Below, piece after piece: positions 39,653 to 47,400 of a stretch of 58,901 nt of DNA (positions are counted from its first letter, which is position 1; the number at the start of each line of letters is the position of its first letter). The position numbers and the translations under genes are program-made. Below the pieces are notes generated by a model. The model was not told the origin of the DNA. It saw nothing but the letters and a program-made list of their open reading frames with translations, and made no database searches. Source of the DNA: a virus; the IMG/VR virus record IMGVR_UViG_3300025632_000005, positions 1 through 58,901 of that record; one strand, written 5' to 3'.

Positions 39653-40049
39653 TCCCCTACATTCTGGACATATAAATATGTTCAAACAAGCTTATGAGTT
39701 CGGAACTGTGTGGGCAATTGTTAATACAGACGAATGGTTACAAAAAAAGAAAGGTTATAACTTACTAAGCTATGACGAACGTGAGCTTGTGTTAAGTTCA
39801 AACAAATATATAGACAAAGTTATCAAAGCAAAAGATGATGACGATACTGTAGTAAATAATTTAAAAGAGTTTGTTAAGAACGATATGGATTTTGCTTTTG
39901 CTAATGGTGGTGATCGTATACCTACATCTACACCAGAGATGACATATTGTCTTGAGAATAATATTCCTATGTTGTTTAATATCGGTGGAACTAAGACAGA
40001 ATCATCTTCTAAAATTGTTCGTAATTTACTTGACCAAGCTACTAAATAA
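39624..40049 (+). CDS. cytidylyltransferase-like nucleotidyltransferase
   Basis: 141 residues. VVSGGFDPLHSGHINMFKQA holds the H-x-G-H nucleotide-binding motif of the glycerol-3-phosphate cytidylyltransferase/HldE C-terminal family; ANGGDRIPTSTPEMTYC and the C-terminal GTKTESSSKIVRNLL match the rest. It activates a sugar phosphate or alcohol phosphate with CTP or ATP. With the cupin it forms a sugar-nucleotide pair, likely feeding the glycosyltransferases of the late arm. Overlaps the cupin gene by 29 bases. Confidence 0.75.
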   Translation: MIIVVSGGFDPLHSGHINMFKQAYEFGTVWAIVNTDEWLQKKKGYNLLSYDERELVLSSNKYIDKVIKAKDDDDTVVNNLKEFVKNDMDFAFANGGDRIPTSTPEMTYCLENNIPMLFNIGGTKTESSSKIVRNLLDQATK

Positions 40050-40083
40050 TATATATTTAGAAGTGAACACCAACGTCGTCAAT

Positions 40084-40126
40084 AATCCCTAGGGGTGGGT
40101 AATGTAAACCTCTAGGGATTTTTTTT
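40084..40126 (+). terminator. rho-independent terminator of the plus arm
   Basis: AATCCCTAGGGG (40084-40095) pairs with CCTCTAGGGATT (40109-40120) (12 bp with one G-U), loop of 13, then eight T residues (40119-40126). Strong and directional for the plus strand; it separates the early arm from the opposing minus late arm. Confidence 0.9.
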
Positions 40127-40226
40127 GCCCAAACAAATTATCGGACATCTATACCCTAACAAGTTTCTTTTATTACTATTTGGAAATCTATTACCTCTAA
40201 GAGGTTTGTAAAGAATTGTAATGGGT

Positions 40227-40242
40227 GGGGCTAATTCGCCCC
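40227..40242 (-). terminator. hairpin after the PqqA-like gene
   Basis: GGGGC-TAATTC-GCCCC, a GC-only 5-bp stem 5 bases after the stop codon of the PqqA-like peptide. There is no run of U, so it may be a rho-assisted end, a stability hairpin, or part of the intergenic spacer. Confidence 0.4.
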
Positions 40243-40247
40243 TTCCC

Positions 40248-40322
40248 TTATTTTTCGGCACAAGCATAGCTATTGATTTCAAGACCAACAGATACAACCG
40301 TGATTGATGGTTTAGACCACAT
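40248..40322 (-). CDS. pqqA: PqqA-like PQQ precursor peptide (24 residues)
   Basis: ATG 40322 to TAA 40248. It starts M-W-S-K-P and ends GLEINSYACAEK. Trp2 and Pro5 near the start, then Gly13-x-Glu15-x3-Tyr19 and a small polar end match the PqqA family, where PqqE cross-links the Glu and the Tyr to begin PQQ synthesis. GGAG lies 8 bases upstream (AAATGGAGTTGATT). It is the last gene of the late arm, after the holin. No pqqB-E genes are here, so host enzymes would process it. Small size makes chance similarity possible, but many positions agree. Confidence 0.7.
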   Translation of the reverse strand: MWSKPSITVVSVGLEINSYACAEK

Positions 40323-40397
40323 AATCAACTCCATTTGTTAAAGGTTAACAAACAGTGCTGGTTGCCTTTACGACCGCAGCCCACTGATTATTATATT
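40323..40397 (-). promoter_or_regulatory. spacer with inverted repeat between holin and PqqA-like gene
   Basis: TTGTTAA-AGG-TTAACAA (about 40336-40352) is a perfect inverted repeat 14 bases before the PqqA-like ATG. It could be an operator or a processing hairpin that isolates the short mRNA. No -35/-10 pair is clear. Confidence 0.35.
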
Positions 40398-40808
40398 TTA
40401 CTTCTTCATGTTCTCTCTTGCAACCCCTTTTGATTTTTCAAAAGAACGTAAGCCTCCCATTCCGAGTAAGGCTATCGTTAAAGAAATAAGTTCACCAGTA
40501 TCTATAAAGTTTGGCATACTAATTTCTGGTGCAAACAAGGCTGTGAACCAAGTCATTAGTGGTAGTATAAAGAAGTTTACAAATAAACCTATTGCGCAGA
40601 CCCACATGATTGCTGGTCGTGCTCCTGCTACAAACATGCTTGGATGTTTAGCTGCTTCGGTGTTAGCTTTGGCTTGTTCTTTTGCTAAAGCATTCGCATG
40701 CTTCTGTGACATGGTAGCTATATCGTGAGCTAGGCGTGCTTTTTGGTCTTTGTCTTCTATGAATTTATCAAGTAGCCCAGTAACTGGACCGATGAGTGCT
40801 GTTAACAT
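40398..40808 (-). CDS. holin (3TM, GTA-type)
   Basis: 136 residues. Polar N-terminus with AHDIATMSQKHANALAKEQA, then SMFVAGARPAIMWVCAIGLF, VNFFILPLMTWFTALFA and ISLTIALLGMGGLRSFEK: three membrane segments with the ARPxIMW signature of the gene-transfer-agent type holin family. Punches the inner membrane at the end of infection. TAATG overlap with the 103-residue gene upstream. No endolysin is adjacent. Confidence 0.75.
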   Translation of the reverse strand: MLTALIGPVTGLLDKFIEDKDQKARLAHDIATMSQKHANALAKEQAKANTEAAKHPSMFVAGARPAIMWVCAIGLFVNFFILPLMTWFTALFAPEISMPNFIDTGELISLTIALLGMGGLRSFEKSKGVARENMKK

Positions 40809-41119
40809 TACTTAGTTCCTTCTTCAATTTTCTCTAGTATAACATCTTTTAGTTGGTCCATCAAAACATAGGCCATATGTAAGTTAATACTACCAGCAAA
40901 GTAATCTACCAAGGGTCCTTTATCATCAAACAAAACAGTCATGACACCAGTGGCTTCGTGCTTACTGGCATCTTCTTTAATAACATCTATTTGATTTATA
41001 ACTAATTTATTAAAATGATCTGGCGGAAACTGTTTAGCCATGTCAGCAGTCATGATATGTTCGTTAGTGTCTTTAAATAAATTAACAACTACGTCTTCAG
41101 GTTTCTTTTTATCTGTCAT
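40808..41119 (-). CDS. hypothetical protein next to the holin
   Basis: 103 residues, starts MTDKKKPEDVVVNLFKDTNE, with helices (FNKLVINQIDVIKEDASKHE, LHMAYVLMDQLKDVILEKIE) and a central VMTVLFDDKGPLVDYFAG strand. The start is coupled to a 15-residue hydrophobic peptide frame. Place beside the holin suggests a lysis or timing role, but the sequence shows no known domain. Confidence 0.45.
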   Translation of the reverse strand: MTDKKKPEDVVVNLFKDTNEHIMTADMAKQFPPDHFNKLVINQIDVIKEDASKHEATGVMTVLFDDKGPLVDYFAGSINLHMAYVLMDQLKDVILEKIEEGTK

Positions 41120-41167
41120 CTAAAACAATAGGAATATTATTACGTTTATAATTATGTATGTTGTCAT
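41120..41167 (-). CDS. possible 15-residue hydrophobic peptide
   Basis: ATG 41167 to TAG 41120 encodes MTTYIIINVIIFLLF. It overlaps the glycosyltransferase stop as ATGA and ends directly before the next ATG. A membrane-spanning peptide this short could be a translation-coupling leader. Very small, so low confidence. Confidence 0.25.
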   Translation of the reverse strand: MTTYIIINVIIFLLF

Positions 41168-42072
41168 TTTCTTTCCAATAAATGTTTATATGGTAGACCA
41201 TGAGCCATCTCTGTTACAGTCCACTGTGTGTAAGCTAAGTCGTTAAACAGTTGTTGTCTATCTTCCATCTTTGGATTCTCTACACAACTAATATCGTGGG
41301 AGCTGATTGGATAAGCAAAGTTAAGATTGCTAGGTGTAATAACAGGGACACCAGCAAGCAGACTATCCACAGTACCTCCCGACGAGTATCCAACAGTTGC
41401 CCAAGCGCCTTGCAAGTCTTTATAAATTGGGTCTTTATTTCCATAAACCATAGTAACATTTTCTTGTCCATCTACAAACTCCTCAAATTTAGACAGATCG
41501 TAAGACGATATAAGAGGATGCATCCGTACTCTTATAGGTCTCTTCGATACCTTTTTACATTTAATTATTTCTTCTCGTAACCATTGTAATATTTCTACAT
41601 TAGCCGTAGCCGCATCACCTGGTAGCTGCATTAAGAATAGTATATAGTCTCCATCTTTTCTCCAGTCCTTAATCCCAAGGTCAAGGTCTGTTTTAATTAT
41701 ACCCCATCTATCCTTATGAGAATTTTTATTGTTAAAGGTACCTAATGTATTCATGTAGTGTCCTTTACCAACACGATAATACTTATGATCTTCAGTTATT
41801 GTTCTACCTAGTAGTGGTGTCTCAATAACAAGTAGGTCACCTTTGTGTTTATTAACTACACTGTTTTTTAATAGATGATGAGATATTCTTCTATCCTTCC
41901 AAGATCCAAATATGATAGCTACGTCACACTCCATATATTCTGTTGAGTTAGATAAGAATACTAGGTCGTTTGTTGTTTCTCTAATACCATGAGTCATGGC
42001 TGTTAATGTATTTACATGTGGTTGATGTACAGCCGAGTTTAAAAATACACCGACTACTTTACGGGATGTCAT
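41164..42072 (-). CDS. glycosyltransferase / polysaccharide export-like protein
   Basis: 302 residues. ATVGYSSGGTVDSLLAGVPV, ITPSNLNF, the pattern seen in KpsC/CDP-glycerol glycerophosphotransferase type enzymes, where G-T...D-S-L-L-A-G-V-P binds the nucleotide. Upstream, YILFLMQLPGDAATANVEIL and RPIRVRMHPLI are also shared. It would transfer a sugar or polyol phosphate. Overlaps its upstream neighbour by 14 bases in a three-gene glycan unit. Confidence 0.6.
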   Translation of the reverse strand: MTSRKVVGVFLNSAVHQPHVNTLTAMTHGIRETTNDLVFLSNSTEYMECDVAIIFGSWKDRRISHHLLKNSVVNKHKGDLLVIETPLLGRTITEDHKYYRVGKGHYMNTLGTFNNKNSHKDRWGIIKTDLDLGIKDWRKDGDYILFLMQLPGDAATANVEILQWLREEIIKCKKVSKRPIRVRMHPLISSYDLSKFEEFVDGQENVTMVYGNKDPIYKDLQGAWATVGYSSGGTVDSLLAGVPVITPSNLNFAYPISSHDISCVENPKMEDRQQLFNDLAYTQWTVTEMAHGLPYKHLLERK

Positions 42073-43687
42073 CGAATAACTCCTTGTAACTTAATTGTTT
42101 ATTTTTATCTTTAAGACCATCTTCCCACAGTGCTTTGACAAGACCGTCACCGTGCACGTGGATATCTATATCGACTTCTTCTCTTTGCATAAGTTTTTCA
42201 AAGTCTTGGGCTTGAGCTAGTAACTCACCTGTTGTCCAGTGTGGTTCATTCTCTTCGCCAACAGATACCTTTAGCCATTTCTTTCTCCCATCCTCGGCTA
42301 ACTCATTCTTATTTTTTGGCTCGCCCTCAATTGATGAATCAAATCCAAACAAGTGTACGGATCTAAAACCCAATGTATGTAGCATACCAATAGTTCTCAT
42401 ACCTGCGCAAGTGCCACCAGTAATTAATGTTTTGTTCTTAAAATAATCCCAACCTTCAATTGCATTACAATAGGCATCCCAAGCTACAATTTTACATTTA
42501 TGTTCTAGTAGATGTGTAACTACTTCTGGGTTAGACATGGTTGCTACCCAGTACATAACATCTTTATGCGGTTTAGCTAGTAAATCTTTACGTACATAAC
42601 CGTGTGTAGATTTTTCGTTGAATGGTCTCGGATCAAGTATTGTACAAGACCACGGTATTACACCATTATCTATCAATGTGTTGTGACTATGCTTAACACA
42701 TACAACTTTTGTACCCTTAGCTTGCATCTCTTTTATTTTACCAATGTCTTTCATAAGAGATGGACCAGCTGATGCAATGATAACTTCTTCGTTGTTCCAT
42801 TTACATCGTTCTAGTTTAGAGTCAACTCTTTTAGAATTAGTTATGATATTCATACGGATATCTTCTATCGGCATACAATCTTGTGGTGTAACTACAATTG
42901 GTTTCTTAGTTGAGCCTTCTTCCTTCTGCGCTTGTACTTTAGTATTTGGCGGTTCTTGACTAGCTTGTTGTTGTTTGAACTTCAACATACCTTTGTTGTG
43001 ATACATGTGTCGGACTAACGGTGAGGCCTCAAATGCATTGAGGTCGGCACAGTGTGGTGAAAGGTTATGTACCTTGAGACCATGCGCTTGATGTAAATTA
43101 ATTATACGTGTCAATACAAAAGCATCATGCCACTCACGATAGTTATACACTTCACCCGTGTTCCACACCCCAAACATATCAGCAAACAAAGCCTTGTTGA
43201 GATCAGACATACGTAAAGCTAAGAACCCCGCCTCGATATAGTTGACAGCCGTTCGACCAAGCACAGATATATCGACATCTTCTGGGATCCACTTTTGGAT
43301 ATCATCCATAGTTACCTTTTTGTACGTAACGGTATCAGCATCAAGCCATATACCGACATCACATTTAGGTGCATTCTTAACAAAGAAGTCATACTCAGTG
43401 TACACTTTATAGGCCCACCTCTTTACATCGGTTCGCCAGTTAGGGTCATCTTTTTTATCTTTATGTTTAGAAAAGAACTGACAGAGTTCTTTTGATTGAT
43501 TCATGAGGTTAATGAACTCGACTCTATTAGGGTCATAGTTCTGTAGACCACATTCAGGCCAGTCATTATAATATACATATAATTTAGTTTCTTTAGGCCA
43601 GTATTTTACAAAACTATCTATACATTCTTTTGCATAGACATTCCAATGGTCGCCGCGAAACGACGTTACAAGTGAAAATGTAGGCAT
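42059..43687 (-). CDS. two-domain glycosyltransferase plus DUF115-like protein
   Basis: 542 residues. The N-terminal half is a nucleotide-diphospho-sugar transferase (SLVTSFRGDHWNVYAKECID, GIWLDADTVTYKKV with D-x-D, AGFLALRMSDLN). The C-terminal half is DUF115/MAF flag10-like (EEVIIASAGPSLMKDIGKIK, TCAGMRTIGMLHTLGFRSVH, LFGFDSS). Glycan transfer plus a sugar-phosphate-binding fold, as found in glycosylation of flagellin with nonulosonate. Fusion of the two is notable. Confidence 0.65.
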   Translation of the reverse strand: MPTFSLVTSFRGDHWNVYAKECIDSFVKYWPKETKLYVYYNDWPECGLQNYDPNRVEFINLMNQSKELCQFFSKHKDKKDDPNWRTDVKRWAYKVYTEYDFFVKNAPKCDVGIWLDADTVTYKKVTMDDIQKWIPEDVDISVLGRTAVNYIEAGFLALRMSDLNKALFADMFGVWNTGEVYNYREWHDAFVLTRIINLHQAHGLKVHNLSPHCADLNAFEASPLVRHMYHNKGMLKFKQQQASQEPPNTKVQAQKEEGSTKKPIVVTPQDCMPIEDIRMNIITNSKRVDSKLERCKWNNEEVIIASAGPSLMKDIGKIKEMQAKGTKVVCVKHSHNTLIDNGVIPWSCTILDPRPFNEKSTHGYVRKDLLAKPHKDVMYWVATMSNPEVVTHLLEHKCKIVAWDAYCNAIEGWDYFKNKTLITGGTCAGMRTIGMLHTLGFRSVHLFGFDSSIEGEPKNKNELAEDGRKKWLKVSVGEENEPHWTTGELLAQAQDFEKLMQREEVDIDIHVHGDGLVKALWEDGLKDKNKQLSYKELFDDIP

Positions 43688-44451
43688 TTCATATCCTTTA
43701 ATGTTGATCCATGTTGGTAATCCATGTGAGCTTTTTCAGCAAACCATTTGTCTGCATACTCACAGTCGTCATAACCGCTCATCCACGGACCACCTAAAGA
43801 AAAGTGAACAGCTGATGGTGTAAGCGGGGTATGTTCCCCCATTATACCTGGAACATAATTCCATTTTGGGTTGAGTTCTCCTACACTAGCAGGCCCTCGT
43901 GAGAGCCATTTGAATTGATGAAGGTCAAGACCTTTCATATCGTTGACATCATAACAAGATAATTCTTTGTTAGATTTATGATCCATATTAAAAGCCATAA
44001 GCGAAGACCACAACTTACAGTTGTATTTTGTCTGTATCTTATTATCCATCTTAGTATTTTCTTCTGGGTGATAATTAAACTTAACTGTCATTACTGGATA
44101 GCTATCATCTAGTTCATCAAGTAAATTTTTTATATCATCAAGCCATAAGAAATCACAATCACAAAAGATTACCCACCCCTTTACTTTGTTTCTTCTTGCT
44201 AGTTCTGGAATAAGAAACCGAGTATGACTGAACTCCGTAGAAAAAGGTGCGTTGTCTTTAACGTCCCAGTGTTGTCCGTTCTTATCAATGCGCCATTCAC
44301 GATCAAACAATTTAAAGTATCGTAAATTATTATGCATGAGGGGAGTGACAGCCACAGGTATAGACGATCGTCTTACAACGGAATGAGCACACACTTCGTA
44401 TGCATCTATTTCTCTTGAGTCCCAACCGATCGCCACGTGGACGTCTTTCAT
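43666..44451 (-). CDS. glycosyltransferase (GT8-like)
   Basis: 261 residues. VHVAIGWDSREIDAYEVCAH starts the nucleotide-binding fold, GWVIFCDCDFLWLDDIKNLL contains D-C-D-F, the D-x-D metal site, and the C-terminus GIMGEHTPLTPSAVHFSLGG fits the acceptor side. Overlaps the two-domain gene by 22 bases. The first gene of the glycan unit after the large ejected protein, suggesting modification of the virion or host surface late in infection. Confidence 0.65.
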   Translation of the reverse strand: MKDVHVAIGWDSREIDAYEVCAHSVVRRSSIPVAVTPLMHNNLRYFKLFDREWRIDKNGQHWDVKDNAPFSTEFSHTRFLIPELARRNKVKGWVIFCDCDFLWLDDIKNLLDELDDSYPVMTVKFNYHPEENTKMDNKIQTKYNCKLWSSLMAFNMDHKSNKELSCYDVNDMKGLDLHQFKWLSRGPASVGELNPKWNYVPGIMGEHTPLTPSAVHFSLGGPWMSGYDDCEYADKWFAEKAHMDYQHGSTLKDMKCLHFHL

Positions 44452-44488
44452 ATAGTTAAATATATACTTTTAATAATGTTAGTCAATA

Positions 44489-47400
44489 CTATTGCGGCAT
44501 GTATTTTGTACGTTCCCTTTGTCGTCTTTGTGAATCTAATGGTTGGTTGTTATAAGTGTTCTGCATTCCTCTTCTGTTTTCGTTTATATTTGACCGTGTT
44601 GTTTTAGGATCAAGTCTAATCTGTAAATTATATTCTCCCTGTGATCTAGCTTTTTGATTGTGTTCTCGTAAGTCTTCATATAGTTCTCTTAAATCTCTCT
44701 CAGCACTTCTAACAACGTCAGGTCTATTCTCACGCACACCTCTATCTCTTTTTGCATTAGCCACCTGTTCTCTTCTATAAAACCTTTGTCTTAATAAAGC
44801 AGCGGGATCTTTACCAGATTTCATAAGGTAATTCATTTCCCTTTGTCTGGCTATTTCGGTAGGTGTAAATCCTAGTGCTTGTAAAAAAGCTGAATAATTA
44901 CTTACGTCTTGTGGTGGCACAATAATCTCACCGTTACGTGTTCTATAACCACCTTGTTTTAAAGCTGTTGCCTTTACAAAATTTGCAAATGGTTTAGGTA
45001 ATACAGAAGCCGTTGCCATATGGGCATCGTCAACTTGCATATAACTTAAAGCATCAAACAAACCACGACCTATACTAAGTGCGGGTACACTGGCTTTGTT
45101 AATACCACCGTCCCCCATAAATACATCAATCAACCCACCTGTTACAGGATGTGTTCCTAAACCAACACGTGGACCTATACTTAAACCAGCCATATTAAGT
45201 TGTCCTTTTAATAATGCTTCAGCTACATTAGGACTTACTATGCCTTCAAGCACTTTATAATATTCTTCTTCTATGTTAATTTTTTTACCTGTAAACCATT
45301 GATAAGATAACTCAGCAATCTCGGATGAATCTTCGGCGAATGGTAAACCCATCAGTCCACTGGTTAGTATTAAAGCAACACCATACATAGCCATCGCTTG
45401 TCTACCTTCAGGTCCTCTATTAAAACCTAACTTCCACATTAATTGTAACATCATTGTTGGGTATTCACTGAACTGTAAAAGCAATGCGCCTATACCCCTT
45501 GTAACTCTTGGCTTTGCTTCTCGACCATATAAGAACTGTGTTTCTTCAACAGCTGTCTGCGCAACTTGATCTCGTAAAGCCTCAAGATTATCTTGGTTCT
45601 GTATAAACGTATCAAAGTTATCAAGTATATTTTGAGTATCCACACCTAGTTTAGCTTGTATTGCGGCATTAAAGTTCTGATCATAAGCATTAAATTTTAA
45701 AGCTTTGTGTAACACATTATTGTTTCGTGTTAGTTCATAACTATTAATGTAAGTAGCAAGACGATTTAAAACCTCAGTGGTTGTAAACATCGTGCCCATA
45801 ATTCTAAATACTTTTTCACTTTTTAATTTACCTTCTCTAATTAAAGCTTGAGTATTTAAATCAGAATCTCTCATTATTCCATCAAGTTCTGAGTTTAAAT
45901 ATTCGTTTGTACGATTAGGTGCTATGACTGATCCTAATATATTTTCTATTTTATTTAATCTAGGCATGGTTGATCCATATTTTTCTATAACTTTTTCCAA
46001 ACTAATTGCACTATCGTTTGATAGATTTTTTAATTCTTTAAATGGTTTCAACAGTTTCATTACATCTTTCATTGCTTTTACTTGACCAGCCGCCGACTTT
46101 CTCATACCACCATAAGCACTAATATATGTCATAGCAGGTAAGCCTTGAAAAGTATTCATAGTTGCTGCACTAACATCAGTTAAGAAAAACATAAACCCTA
46201 GTTGTCTTAGGTTTTGAAATTCGTATGGGTCTTCGTTAATGTATTTATCTAGTTTTTCGATGTAATCTCTTTCTCTAGCCGTTGTCGCTTCATCATTTAC
46301 AACAGCATTTTTTGCTTCTATTATTTTTGTTTCAAATTCAAAATGAGATGCCCATGTTGCATATGATGTAATGCTATCACTTAAAGATACTAAAACATTA
46401 TCAAAGTCATATCCAGGTATGAGCCTTGCTGTTCTAAAAAATGTTGGTGTGCCTTTTACATCTCGTAAAGTTTTAGCTTTCTTTAACATCTTATCAACTG
46501 TTTCATTACCAAGGCGCACACTGTTTGGCATCATTGATATAAAAGCTTCCAAAGATTCATAAAAGTTTTTATCAACAGATTTTTCTAATTCTTTTATTGT
46601 ATTTGTTTGAATTCCTGAATGTTCATACTGAGGCTTTACATTACCATCTCTATCCTTAACAGTTAATGTTGGATCGTATTTGATTCGAAGTTGTTCTGCA
46701 ATACGATTCGCCTTACCCATAACAATTTTAGAAGACCCATCTTTAGAATCAAAAGTTTCGAAGTACTTTGTTCTACGAACTATTTCTCCGTTTTTCTTTT
46801 TAAAATTTTCTGTAACAGCCACAAACCTATCACCTCTTCTTGATAGTGGAAAGTATAATGTGTCAGCATTATTAACCATAGTTTTAATTCGTTTAGAAGC
46901 ATTTTTAAGAAGCACAGTTGCCTCTGGCATATTTCTAAGATTTTTTGCAACCTCATTTAAATTTTCAACAAGTTGATCCAGTCCCTCACGAGTTAGTAAA
47001 TCCTCCATACTTACATTCATTTGTTCAAATATAGCTTGATCTGTGTCCGTGCTTAATTTCTTTTTTAAAGAATCCAATGTATTCATAATGGTATCAGCTC
47101 TACGATATTCTTGAACTTTAGCTAACGAGAGATAGGCTTCGGTTTCTTGAGCATCAAGTACAAGGTCTTCATTAATTGTCCCTGCTAAATTTACTACAGT
47201 TAGACCGACATCTTGACCTCTTTTATTCTGACCATCAGTCCTATTAAAATCATTAACACTAATAACAATCTCACCGTTTTCATTTGGTTGTAGTATGGTC
47301 TTGTAAGCAAGAGAATAGACAGCCGCAAGACCTACTTTTCTTTCTCTATCTTTTGTTTTTAAATTTGTCCACGGTTTAAGTATACTAGACTGACGTTCCA

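Noticed and set aside
40112-40297. 61-codon minus ORF over the early terminator
   Set aside because: It covers the strong plus-strand terminator, has no ribosome site and an improbable composition. The PqqA-like frame in another register explains the coding signal here better.
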